Made by a program: the position numbers and the translations under genes
NCBI RefSeq assembly: GCF_040144835.1
Contig: NZ_CP151632.1
Span: 4,154,001-4,218,000 of the forward strand
DNA length: 64,000 nt
From: Microbacterium sp. LWS13-1.2
GTDB taxonomy: Bacteria; Actinomycetota; Actinomycetes; Actinomycetales; Microbacteriaceae
Direction: 5' to 3'
In this document: positions 23,813 through 32,481 of the stretch, piece after piece
Numbering within the stretch: the first letter of the stretch is position 1
How the letters are laid out: each line of letters opens with the position of its first letter
The notes under the pieces: generated by a model
Seen by the model: the letters and a program-made list of their open reading frames with translations, nothing else
Database searches by the model: none
Told to the model about the DNA's origin: nothing

Positions 23813-24667
23813 GTGCAACGCGTCGTGACCGCTGAGATGGACCTCGAACTGGGGGCATCCGTCGACCTCATCTTCCAGATCGCGGCCGCCCAGGCGGTGC
23901 CGGTCTCGAACGAGCAGCTGACCTTCATCCAGGGCGATCGCGTGTACACCCCGACCGAGATCGTCGACCAGTCGGGGAGCCGGCTGCACCGCCTCACGGG
24001 CGAGCCGGGTCGCCTCGAGATCCGCTACGAGGCCACGGTCGACGGGCAGGCGTCGACGAGCCGCACGAGCGATCTCGAGGCCATCACCTATCTGCGCCCG
24101 AGCCGGTACGCGCAGTCCGACGAGGTGTTCCAGCAGGCTCGCCGGCAGTTCAAGGGACTGTCCGGCCACGACCTCATCGCGGCGGTGTCGGAGTTCGTCT
24201 CGACGAGCACGACCTATACCCCGGGCCTCAGCCAGGGCACCGACAGCGCCGTGACGACCCTGATGACCGGGCAGGGCGTATGCCGCGACTACGCGCACGT
24301 CGTCATCGCCCTGCTGCGCGCGATGGACATGCCGGCGCGCTACGCCGCCTGCTACGCGCCGGGCCTGCGCCCCATGGACTTCCACGCCGTGGCCGAGGCG
24401 TACCTCGACGGCGCCTGGTACGTCATCGACGCGACCCGCCTCGCGAACCGGAGGTCGCTCGTGCGCATCGCGACGGGGCGCGACGCCGCGGACTGCGCGT
24501 TCCTCAGCTACCACGGCGGCTACGTCGGCCTCACGCACCTGCGTGTGGACGCGTGGGTGCTCCCGGACACCGCGACCCTCGACGGATTCCACGCACTGCC
24601 CGACGTGCTGCCCGCGGCATCCGATCCCGCCGCCGACGACTTCGGCGCGCTGGTGCAGATCTCCTGA
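23813..24667 (+). CDS. Transglutaminase-like domain protein
   Basis: A 284-aa protein: an N-terminal beta region (LELGASVDLIFQIAAAQAVP) as in bacterial transglutaminase N-domains, and a C-terminal cysteine-protease-like fold with catalytic Cys in TGQGVCRDYAHV, His in MDFHAVAEAYL and Asp in WYVIDATRLA. Complete catalytic triad, so probably an active protease or amidase-like enzyme. The start is uncertain: GTG 23813, GTG 23825 or ATG 23837; a -10-like GATACT lies at 23804-23809. Confidence 0.85.
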   Translation: MQRVVTAEMDLELGASVDLIFQIAAAQAVPVSNEQLTFIQGDRVYTPTEIVDQSGSRLHRLTGEPGRLEIRYEATVDGQASTSRTSDLEAITYLRPSRYAQSDEVFQQARRQFKGLSGHDLIAAVSEFVSTSTTYTPGLSQGTDSAVTTLMTGQGVCRDYAHVVIALLRAMDMPARYAACYAPGLRPMDFHAVAEAYLDGAWYVIDATRLANRRSLVRIATGRDAADCAFLSYHGGYVGLTHLRVDAWVLPDTATLDGFHALPDVLPAASDPAADDFGALVQIS

Positions 24668-24701
24668 CCCCGCAGGGCCGAGGCCCACGGGCCGCTCCAA
24701 T

Positions 24702-24707
24702 TAGACT
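24702..24707 (+). promoter_or_regulatory. -10 box TAGACT for argS (leaderless type)
   Basis: TAGACT within CCAATTAGACTGG ends 9 nt before the argS ATG, so transcription would start at or next to the start codon. The same string AATTAGACTGG precedes the sua5 gene (44097-44107). No -35 consensus or RBS seen. Confidence 0.5.
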
Positions 24708-24716
24708 GGGGCGGTT

Positions 24717-26384
24717 ATGAATCCCGAAGCCCTCTCCGCCGCCCTGCTCGCCGTCGTCGCCCCGCTCGCCGAGGCACGACGACCCGGTGCGGCCGAGGGG
24801 CTGACCCCCGCGGATCTGCCGCTCGAGCGGCCCAAGAACCGCGACCACGGCGACTGGGCGTCCAACGCGGCGCTCAAGCTGGCGAAGGTCGTCGGCGCGA
24901 ACCCGCGCGAGTTCGCGGCCGACATCGCCGCCGGGCTCTCCGAGGTCGACGGCGTCGCGGGCGTCGAGGTCGCCGGTCCCGGCTTCATCAACATCCGGCT
25001 GGATGCCGCCGCCGCCGGCGCGCTCGCGAAGACCATCGTCGATGCCGGCGCCGCCTTCGGCACGAACGAGTCGCAGCGGGGCAACACGATCAACCTCGAG
25101 TTCGTCAGCGCGAACCCGACCGGCCCGATGCACATCGGCCACACCCGCTGGGCCGCGCTCGGCGACTCGATGGCGCGTCTGCTGCTGGCCAGCGGCGCGA
25201 CGCTCGTGCGTGAGTTCTACGTGAACGACGCGGGCGCCCAGATGGACCGGTTCGGCCGTTCCGTCCTGGCAGCCGCGAAGGGCGAGCCGACCCCCGACGA
25301 CGGCTACCCGGGTTCGTACATCGACGACCTCGCACAGCGCGTCCTCTCCGCCGTGCCCGACCTGCTGTCGCTGCCGGCCGACGAGCAGCTCGCCGTCGCG
25401 CGGGACCGCGCGTACGAACTCCAGCTCGGCGACCTGCAGGCCTCGCTCGAGAAGTTCAATGTCCACTTCGACGTGTTCTTCAGCGAGCGGACGCTCCACG
25501 CGAAGGGATCGAACGGCGAGCCCAGTCTCGTCGACGAGGCGGTCGACCGCCTGCGCGAGCAGGGCCACGTCTTCGACGACGAGGGCGCCGTCTGGGTGCG
25601 CACCACCGACTTCGGCGACGACAAGGACCGCGTCATCCGCCGATCCAACGGCGAGTACACCTACTTCGCCGCCGACGCCGCGTACTACCTCAACAAGGGC
25701 GACCGCGGCTTCGCGCACAAGATCTACCTGCTCGGTGCCGACCACCACGGCTACGTCCACCGCCTGAAGGCGCTCGCCGGCGCGGCGGGTGACGATCCCG
25801 ACAAGGACATCGAGGTGCTCATCGGCCAGCTCGTGTCGGTCAACGGCGCACGGCTGTCCAAGCGCGCGGGCAACATCATCGAGCTCGACGACCTGCGCGA
25901 CTGGATCGGCACCGATGCCCTGCGGTACTCGCTCGCGCGCTATCCCGCCGATTCGCCGCTGACGCTCGACCCCGAGATCCTCCGCAAGCGCACGAACGAC
26001 AACCCCGTCTTCTACGTGCAGTACGCGCATGCGCGCACGCACAACGTCGGGCGAAACGCCGCGGCATCCGGGGTCGACCGCTCCGAGTTCGCGCCGGAGC
26101 TGCTCACGCATGAGACCGAGTCGGCGCTCCTCGGCGCGCTGCAGGAGTTCCCGCGCATCGTCGGGTTCGCCGCCGAGGTGCGCGAGCCGCACCGCGTCGC
26201 CCGCTATCTCGAGGAGCTCGCCGGGCTCTACCACCGCTGGTACGACAACCGCCGCGTCATCCCGCTGGGCGACGAGCCCGTCGAGCCGGTTCACCGCACC
26301 CGCCTGTGGCTCAACGACGCCACGGGACAGGTGCTGCGCAACGGACTCGATCTGCTGGGCGTGACCGCACCGGAACGGATGTAG
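24717..26384 (+). CDS. argS: Arginyl-tRNA synthetase
   Basis: A 555-aa class I synthetase charging tRNA-Arg. N-terminal Add1 domain ([20 protein letters not shown]), HIGH motif as [19 protein letters not shown], the KMSKS loop in the degenerate form common for ArgRS ([11 protein letters not shown]), and the C-terminal anticodon-binding DALR domain with [10 protein letters not shown]. Full length. No RBS; the -10 box 9 nt upstream suggests a leaderless transcript. It is followed 2 nt later by the DUF2993 gene. Confidence 0.98.
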   Translation: MNPEALSAALLAVVAPLAEARRPGAAEGLTPADLPLERPKNRDHGDWASNAALKLAKVVGANPREFAADIAAGLSEVDGVAGVEVAGPGFINIRLDAAAAGALAKTIVDAGAAFGTNESQRGNTINLEFVSANPTGPMHIGHTRWAALGDSMARLLLASGATLVREFYVNDAGAQMDRFGRSVLAAAKGEPTPDDGYPGSYIDDLAQRVLSAVPDLLSLPADEQLAVARDRAYELQLGDLQASLEKFNVHFDVFFSERTLHAKGSNGEPSLVDEAVDRLREQGHVFDDEGAVWVRTTDFGDDKDRVIRRSNGEYTYFAADAAYYLNKGDRGFAHKIYLLGADHHGYVHRLKALAGAAGDDPDKDIEVLIGQLVSVNGARLSKRAGNIIELDDLRDWIGTDALRYSLARYPADSPLTLDPEILRKRTNDNPVFYVQYAHARTHNVGRNAAASGVDRSEFAPELLTHETESALLGALQEFPRIVGFAAEVREPHRVARYLEELAGLYHRWYDNRRVIPLGDEPVEPVHRTRLWLNDATGQVLRNGLDLLGVTAPERM

Positions 26385-26386
26385 AG

Positions 26387-27211
26387 ATGGCCCACGGCGA
26401 CACGCAGGCGACCGAACCCCTTCCCGACGACATGGTGCCCGCCGCGCCGGCGCCGGCTCCGCGGCGCCGCGTGTGGCCGTGGATCGTGGCGTTCGCGATC
26501 GTCGCGGTGCTCGCCGTCGCCGCGTGGTTCGCGGCGGACGCGATCGCGCGCCAGATCGTGACAGGTGTGGTGCGCGACCAGGTGCGCACGCAGCTGGCGC
26601 TGCCGGCCGATCAGCAGATCGACGTCGAGGTCGCCGGCGCCATGATCCCGCAGCTCATCGGCGGCAGCATCGACGACCTCACGATCGCGTCCGACGACGT
26701 CACCTTCGGCGGCGTCACCGGCGACGTCACGGTCACCGCACACGATGTGGCGGTGCGTGCCACCGGCGAGATGAGCGGTGCGACCGCCACGGTCTCGTTC
26801 GACGAGGCCCAGCTGCAGACGCTGCTGGCGACGGTCGAGGGCTTCCCCTCCGACACCGTCGGCCTGGCGGCCCCGAACGTCACGATGTCGCTGGATCTGC
26901 AGCTGTTCGGCGTCGCCATCCCCATCGGGGTGGCGCTGACGCCCTCGGCGGCGGAGGGGCAGATCGTCCTCTCGCCCGCGTCCTTCCAGCTCGGCGACTC
27001 AGAGGTCACCGCCGACGCGCTGCGCGACCAGTTCGGCGGACTCGCCGATGCCGTGCTGCGCGACTGGAACATCTGCATCGCGCAGTATCTGCCGGCGGGG
27101 GTCACGCTCAGCGGCGTCGAGGTGGACGGCGACCTCCTGGTCGCCGATTTCGACGTCGACGGCTCGATCGCCACGGATCCCGCCCTTCAGCAGAACGGCA
27201 CATGCGCCTGA
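26387..27211 (+). CDS. DUF2993 (LmeA-like) membrane-anchored protein
   Basis: A 274-aa protein: short Pro-rich cytoplasmic start, one membrane helix (VWPWIVAFAIVAVLAVAAWF) and an extracytoplasmic DUF2993 domain from about 60, with GGSIDDLTIASDDVTFGGVT and GEMSGATATVSFDEAQL. In mycobacteria LmeA of this family binds phospholipid and acts in lipomannan growth; a similar envelope role is only inferred. ATG 26387 follows the argS stop by 2 nt, so it is read with argS. Confidence 0.8.
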   Translation: MAHGDTQATEPLPDDMVPAAPAPAPRRRVWPWIVAFAIVAVLAVAAWFAADAIARQIVTGVVRDQVRTQLALPADQQIDVEVAGAMIPQLIGGSIDDLTIASDDVTFGGVTGDVTVTAHDVAVRATGEMSGATATVSFDEAQLQTLLATVEGFPSDTVGLAAPNVTMSLDLQLFGVAIPIGVALTPSAAEGQIVLSPASFQLGDSEVTADALRDQFGGLADAVLRDWNICIAQYLPAGVTLSGVEVDGDLLVADFDVDGSIATDPALQQNGTCA

Positions 27212-27258
27212 GACGCCGCGGGGCGTCACACGGCACGGGGGCCGGGAGCCGAGTGCCC

Positions 27259-27264
27259 TAGACT
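27259..27264 (+). promoter_or_regulatory. -10 box TAGACT upstream of lysA
   Basis: TAGACT inside CCCTAGACTTCTAG, 115 nt before the chosen lysA start. Same hexamer as before argS and sua5, which supports a shared housekeeping -10. An in-frame GTG at 27286 lies 21 nt after it. Confidence 0.45.
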
Positions 27265-27378
27265 TCTAGCACCGCCGGAGACCCCGTGTCACCGCCAGAG
27301 CGTGACCCCTCCGGCCGGCAGCGCCGTACCACCATCCCTGGACGGCCACGCGTCGAAGCTCCCACCGATTGGTCCACC

Positions 27379-28869
27379 GTGTCCGCCGACCCGCATACCC
27401 GTTCCGTCGCCCCCGCATGGCTGGAACGCCCCGCCGACGCGAACGCTCTCGCCCCGGCGGTCTGGCCGACCGCGGCGACGCGCGACGAGGAGGGCGTCCT
27501 CGAGCTCGGCGGCATCCCGGCGACGGCATTGCGCGACCGGTTCGGAACGCCGCTCTACGTCGTCGACGAGGACGAGGTGCGCGCCACCGCACGGCGCACG
27601 CTCGACGCCTTCCGCGCGGCGGCGGCGCTGCACGGCGTGCAAGCCCGCGTGTACTACGCCGGCAAGGCGCTGCTGACCACCGAGGTGGTGCGCTGGGTGA
27701 CCGAGGAGGGGCTCGCGGTCGACGTCTGCACCGGCGGCGAGCTGGCGGTCGCCCTCGCGGCGGGTGCCGATCCGGCGCGCCTCGGCTTCCACGGCAACAA
27801 CAAGTCCGTGCCCGAGCTCGAGCGCGCCGTCGAGGCGGGCGTCGGGTCCATCGTCATCGACAGCCTCATCGAGATCGAGCGTCTCGCGGCGATCGTCGAG
27901 CGCCGCGGGGTCTCGCAGGCGGTGCTGCTGCGGGTCAACAGCGGCGTGCACGCCGAGACCCACGACTTCCTCGCGACGGCCCACGAAGACCAGAAGTTCG
28001 GCTTCACGCTGACGGATGCCCCGGCCGCCGTGGCGCGCATCCGCGAGCTGCCGGGCCTGGAGTTCGTGGGCCTGCACTGCCACATCGGTTCGCAGATCTT
28101 CGGCACCGCCGGGTTCGAGGAGTCCGCCGCGCGCATCGTCGAGCTCCACGCCGAGCTGCGGGAGGGCGGCGAGCTGCCGGTGCTCAACCTCGGCGGCGGC
28201 TTCGGCATCGCCTACACGTCGGTCGACGATCCGACGCCGATCGAGGCGCTCGCGCTCGGCATCGCCGAGGCCGTCGCGCGGCAGTGCGAGGTGCGCGGCA
28301 TCCCGGTTCCCCACCTCGCCTTCGAGCCCGGTCGCGCGATCGTCGGCCGCGCGGGCGTGACGCTCTACGAGGTCGGCACGACCAAGCCGGTCGCGCTCGA
28401 GAGCGGCGACACGCGGCTGTACGTCAGCGTGGACGGCGGTATGAGCGACAACGCCCGCCCCGCCCTGTACGGCGCGCAGTTCTCGGCGCGGATCGCGTCG
28501 CGCACGAGCGGTGCCGAGCCGGCGCTCGCGCGGGTCGTCGGAAAGCACTGCGAGTCGGGCGACATCGTGGTCGACGCCGAGTACCTCCCGGGCGATGTGT
28601 CGCCTGGCGATCTGCTCGCCGTGCCCGCGACCGGCGCCTATTGCTTCTCGCTCGCGAGCAACTACAACTACGTCCCCCGCCCGCCCGTCGTGGCGCTGCG
28701 CGGGGGAGAGGCGCGCGTCATCGTGCGCGGCGAGACGATCGACGATCTGCTCGCCCGCGATGCCGGCCTCGAGACGGCTGTGTTCGAAGCTGGGCGTCCC
28801 CTCGCGGACGCACCGATGGAAGGGAAACAACGGATGCCCGTACTGAGCGAGCGAAGCGAGTCGAAGTGA
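27379..28869 (+). CDS. lysA: Diaminopimelate decarboxylase
   Basis: A 496-aa PLP enzyme that turns meso-diaminopimelate into lysine. The Schiff-base Lys is in VYYAGKALLTTE, the glycine loop is LNLGGGFGIAYT, the substrate motif is PLP-site VVGKHCESGD and the tail motif YNYVPRPPV is present. GTG 27379 gives the usual MSA..P.TR start before VAPAWLERPADANAL; an in-frame GTG at 27286 adds 31 less likely residues. The last residues [11 protein letters not shown] are encoded by a GAGCGAGCGAAGCGAGTCG repeat unit, an unusual tail. The stop overlaps the hom start (GTGA). Confidence 0.96.
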   Translation: MSADPHTRSVAPAWLERPADANALAPAVWPTAATRDEEGVLELGGIPATALRDRFGTPLYVVDEDEVRATARRTLDAFRAAAALHGVQARVYYAGKALLTTEVVRWVTEEGLAVDVCTGGELAVALAAGADPARLGFHGNNKSVPELERAVEAGVGSIVIDSLIEIERLAAIVERRGVSQAVLLRVNSGVHAETHDFLATAHEDQKFGFTLTDAPAAVARIRELPGLEFVGLHCHIGSQIFGTAGFEESAARIVELHAELREGGELPVLNLGGGFGIAYTSVDDPTPIEALALGIAEAVARQCEVRGIPVPHLAFEPGRAIVGRAGVTLYEVGTTKPVALESGDTRLYVSVDGGMSDNARPALYGAQFSARIASRTSGAEPALARVVGKHCESGDIVVDAEYLPGDVSPGDLLAVPATGAYCFSLASNYNYVPRPPVVALRGGEARVIVRGETIDDLLARDAGLETAVFEAGRPLADAPMEGKQRMPVLSERSESK

Positions 28870-30179
28870 CCGACTACCGCCGCCTCCGCGTCGCACTGCT
28901 GGGAGCCGGAGCCGTCGGCTCGCAGGTCGCGGCGCTGCTGCGCCAGCACGCCGACGAGCTCGCCGACCGGGCGGGAGCACGGCTGGAGCTGGTCGGCATC
29001 GCGGTGCGCGACGTCGACGCCAAGCGCGACGTCGAGCTGCCCCCGGAACTCTTCACCACCGACGCGGACTCGCTCATCGTCGGCTCCGACATCGTCATCG
29101 AGCTCATGGGCGGCATCGAGCCGGCGCGCACGTACCTCCTGCACGCGATCAACTCGGGCGCCGACGTCGTGACCGCCAACAAGGCGCTGCTCGCGACCCA
29201 CGGCCCCGAGATCTTCGACGCGGCCGACCAGGTGGGCGCCGAGGTCTACTACGAGGCCGCGGCGGCCGGTGCGATCCCGATCATCCGGCCGCTGCGCGAC
29301 TCGCTCGCCGGCGACCGCGTGCAGCGCATCATGGGCATCGTCAACGGCACGACCAACTACATCCTCGACCGCATGGACACCGAGGGCGCCGAGTTCTCGG
29401 CGGTGCTCGCCGACGCGCAGCGGCTCGGATACGCTGAGGCCGACCCGACGGCCGACGTCGAGGGCTACGACGCCGCGCAGAAGGCCGCGATCCTCGCGAG
29501 CCTGGCGTTCCACACGACGGTGCCGCTCGAGGCGGTGCACCGCGAGGGGATCTCGTCGATCGACTCGTCCATGATGGATGCCGCGCGCCACGCCGGCTAC
29601 GTCATCAAGCTGCTGGCGGTGTGCGAGCGCCTGACCGAGGAGTCCGGCGAGTCCATCTCGGTGCGGGTGTACCCGGCGCTCATCGACCGCGCCCACCCGC
29701 TCGCCAGCGTGCACGGCGCCAACAACGCGGTGTTCGTGCAGGCCGAGGCCGCGGGCAACCTCATGTTCTACGGCGCCGGCGCCGGCGGCGTGCAGACCGC
29801 GTCGGCCGTGCTCGGCGACGTCGTGTCGGCGGCGCGGCGCCACATCGCCGGCGGCGTGGGCGTCGGCGAGTCGACGCTGGCGAACCTCCCCATCGTCCCC
29901 GTCGGCCGTGTCACCACGAGTTACCAGATCACGCTCGAGGTCGACGACCAGCCGGGCGTGCTCGCGACTGTCGCCGGCATCCTCAGCGAGGGGCGCGTCT
30001 CGATCGCCACCGTCGAGCAGACGGTCGTCGAATCGGGCGACGACGAGGGCGGCGTCGCCCGACTGGTGATCGGCACGCACAAGGCGTTGGAGCAGGACCT
30101 GAGCGAGACGGTGGACCGACTGGCCGCCAGCGGCGTCGTGGACCGCGTCGTCTCGGTTCTGCGGGTCGAAGGCAACTGA
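28866..30179 (+). CDS. hom: Homoserine dehydrogenase
   Basis: A 437-aa NAD(P)-dependent enzyme reducing aspartate semialdehyde to homoserine for threonine and methionine. N-terminal nucleotide fold with [13 protein letters not shown], catalytic domain with [26 protein letters not shown] and [18 protein letters not shown], and a C-terminal ACT domain ([20 protein letters not shown]) for allosteric control, probably by threonine. The GTG start overlaps the lysA stop by 4 nt, so lysine and threonine genes are coupled. Confidence 0.97.
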   Translation: MTDYRRLRVALLGAGAVGSQVAALLRQHADELADRAGARLELVGIAVRDVDAKRDVELPPELFTTDADSLIVGSDIVIELMGGIEPARTYLLHAINSGADVVTANKALLATHGPEIFDAADQVGAEVYYEAAAAGAIPIIRPLRDSLAGDRVQRIMGIVNGTTNYILDRMDTEGAEFSAVLADAQRLGYAEADPTADVEGYDAAQKAAILASLAFHTTVPLEAVHREGISSIDSSMMDAARHAGYVIKLLAVCERLTEESGESISVRVYPALIDRAHPLASVHGANNAVFVQAEAAGNLMFYGAGAGGVQTASAVLGDVVSAARRHIAGGVGVGESTLANLPIVPVGRVTTSYQITLEVDDQPGVLATVAGILSEGRVSIATVEQTVVESGDDEGGVARLVIGTHKALEQDLSETVDRLAASGVVDRVVSVLRVEGN

Positions 30180-30198
30180 GGGTCTGAAGGAGACTGAC

Positions 30199-31317
30199 AT
30201 GGCACATGTTTGGCGCGGAGTCCTCCGCGAGTACGCAGATCGTCTGGGCGTGACGGATGCCTCGACCGTGGTCACGCTGGGAGAGGGCGGCACCCCGCTG
30301 CTGCCCGCACCGGCGCTGTCGCGCCTCACCGGCACGGACGTGTGGGTGAAGTTCGAGGGCATGAACCCCACCGGGTCGTTCAAGGACCGTGGGATGACGG
30401 TCGCCGTGTCGCGTGCGATCGACCACGGCGCCAAGGCCGTGATCTGCGCGTCGACCGGCAACACGTCGGCCTCGGCCGCCGCCTACGCGGCGCACGCCGG
30501 CATCACGGCCGCGGTCCTCGTTCCCGAGGGCAAGATCGCGATGGGCAAGCTCAGCCAGGCCGTCGCGCACAACGGCCGCCTCATCCAGATCCGCGGCAAC
30601 TTCGACGACTGCCTCGAGATCGCGCGCGAGCTCGCCGACAACTACCCGGTCCACCTCGTGAACTCGGTCAACCCCGACCGCATCGACGGACAGAAGACGG
30701 CGGCGTACGAGATCGTCGAGCAGCTGGGCGACGCACCGGACTTCCACTTCATCCCCGTCGGCAACGCGGGCAACTACACCGCCTACACGCGCGGCTACAC
30801 CGAGGAGGCCGCGGCGAACGTGTCGACCCGCGTGCCGCGCATGTTCGGCTTCCAGGCCGAGGGCTCCGCGCCGCTCGTGCGCGGCGAGGTCGTGAAGAAC
30901 CCCGAGACGGTGGCCAGCGCCATCCGCATCGGCAACCCCGCATCGTGGGACCTCGCGCTCGAGGCGCGCGCGGCGACCGACGGCTACTTCGGCGCCATCG
31001 ACGACGACCGCATCCTCGCGGCGCAGAAGCTCCTCGCCGGCCAGGTCGGGATCTTCGTCGAGCCGGCGTCGGCGATCAGCGTCGCGGGACTCCTCGACCG
31101 CGTCGAGGCCGGCGTGGTGCCGCAGCGCGCGCGCGTCGTGCTGACGGTCACCGGCCACGGTCTCAAGGACCCGCACTGGGCGCTGCGCAACGCCGACGGC
31201 TCGGAGGTCCAACCCACCGTGGTCGACGCGACGACGTCGGAAGTGGCATCCGTCCTCGAACTGGCGCCGGCCGCCGCTGCCGCCGAGTCTGTCGAAGCTC
31301 AGGGACCGCGCGCGTGA
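30199..31317 (+). CDS. thrC: Threonine synthase
   Basis: A 372-aa fold-type II PLP enzyme converting O-phosphohomoserine to threonine. The PLP Lys is in [16 protein letters not shown], phosphate-binding turn [14 protein letters not shown], and [14 protein letters not shown] is the substrate loop. Strong RBS GAAGGAGA precedes the ATG. Its stop overlaps the thrB start by 3 nt. Confidence 0.97.
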   Translation: MAHVWRGVLREYADRLGVTDASTVVTLGEGGTPLLPAPALSRLTGTDVWVKFEGMNPTGSFKDRGMTVAVSRAIDHGAKAVICASTGNTSASAAAYAAHAGITAAVLVPEGKIAMGKLSQAVAHNGRLIQIRGNFDDCLEIARELADNYPVHLVNSVNPDRIDGQKTAAYEIVEQLGDAPDFHFIPVGNAGNYTAYTRGYTEEAAANVSTRVPRMFGFQAEGSAPLVRGEVVKNPETVASAIRIGNPASWDLALEARAATDGYFGAIDDDRILAAQKLLAGQVGIFVEPASAISVAGLLDRVEAGVVPQRARVVLTVTGHGLKDPHWALRNADGSEVQPTVVDATTSEVASVLELAPAAAAAESVEAQGPRA

Positions 31318-32279
31318 GCGCAGCCGTCGCGGCCGCATCCGGCCACGGCGCCCTCCCCGGGCGCCGGGTCGTGGTGCGGGTTCCGGCGACGAGCGCGAAC
31401 CTCGGGCCCGGTTTCGACACGCTCGGCCTCGCGCTGAGCCTGTACGACGAGCTCGACGTGACGGTGCTGCCTGAGGGCGAGCTCGAGATCGAGGTCGAGG
31501 GGGCCGGTGCCGCGGACGTGCCGCGCGACGCCTCGCACCTGGTGGTGCGGGCGATCGCCTACGCGTTCGAATCCGCAGGACGACGGATGCCGGGTCTCCG
31601 CCTCGTCGCCCGCAACGTCATCCCGCACGGCCGCGGCCTCGGCTCGTCGGGTGCCGCGGTGGTGTCGGGCCTGCTGGCAGCCAAGGGCCTGCTCGAGGGC
31701 GACGTGGAACTGGGCCCGGATGCCCTGCTGCGTCTGGCGACGGAGCTGGAGGGCCACCCCGACAACGTGGCGCCCGCGCTGTTCGGCGGTCTCACGATCG
31801 CCTGGGTCGATGACGGCGGACCCCAGCACAAGAAGCTGCTCGTCCATCGGGGCGTGTCGCCGCTCGTCTTCGTGCCGGAGTTCACGATGTCGACCAAGCT
31901 CGCGCGCAGCCTGCAGCCCATGCAGGTGCCGCGCGAGGACGCCGTCTTCAACGTCTCGCGCTCCGCGCTGCTGATCGCGGCGCTCACGCAGAGTCCCGAA
32001 CTGCTCCAGGCCGCCACCGAGGACAAGCTCCACCAGAACTACCGTGCGAGCGCGATGCCCGAGACCGACGGTCTCGTGCGGGCACTCCGTGCGGAGGGCT
32101 TCGCGGCGGTCGTATCGGGGGCGGGTCCGAGCGTGCTCGTGCTCGCCGACGGACCCGGTCGACGCCTCGAAGCGGCGGCCCTGGCCGCCGCCGTGACAGA
32201 CACCCCGTGGGAGGCGCTCATGCTCGCCGTCGACTTCAAGGGTGGTACAGTGAGGGAGTACGCGGAGGGTTCCACGTAA
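31314..32279 (+). CDS. thrB: Homoserine kinase
   Basis: A 321-aa GHMP kinase. N-terminal [23 protein letters not shown] loop [19 protein letters not shown], and C-terminal [12 protein letters not shown] are the three family motifs. It phosphorylates homoserine for ThrC. GTG start overlaps the thrC stop (GTGA). The stop codon falls in a short palindrome, CACGTA-A-TACGTG (32273-32285). Confidence 0.97.
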   Translation: MSAAVAAASGHGALPGRRVVVRVPATSANLGPGFDTLGLALSLYDELDVTVLPEGELEIEVEGAGAADVPRDASHLVVRAIAYAFESAGRRMPGLRLVARNVIPHGRGLGSSGAAVVSGLLAAKGLLEGDVELGPDALLRLATELEGHPDNVAPALFGGLTIAWVDDGGPQHKKLLVHRGVSPLVFVPEFTMSTKLARSLQPMQVPREDAVFNVSRSALLIAALTQSPELLQAATEDKLHQNYRASAMPETDGLVRALRAEGFAAVVSGAGPSVLVLADGPGRRLEAAALAAAVTDTPWEALMLAVDFKGGTVREYAEGST

Positions 32280-32481
32280 TACGTGAATCTGGCCTCCGTC
32301 GCAAATCTGCGAAACCACCGCACGGCATTCTGACCTGCCGACGTCCGCTGAGCACCCTCGCGGTCCCTCACCCCGTCGGCGGGAGTTTCGACAGGCGTGA
32401 CAACTGATCGAGACGGGCAGACGCTACCCGCAGTGCTGTGCGAGTCGTGCACATTCGTTCGTTTTTCACAAGGGAGAACTC

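Noticed and set aside
32273..32285. Palindrome CACGTAATACGTG at the thrB stop
   Set aside because: A perfect but short (6-bp arm) palindrome; without a second copy or known factor it may be chance.
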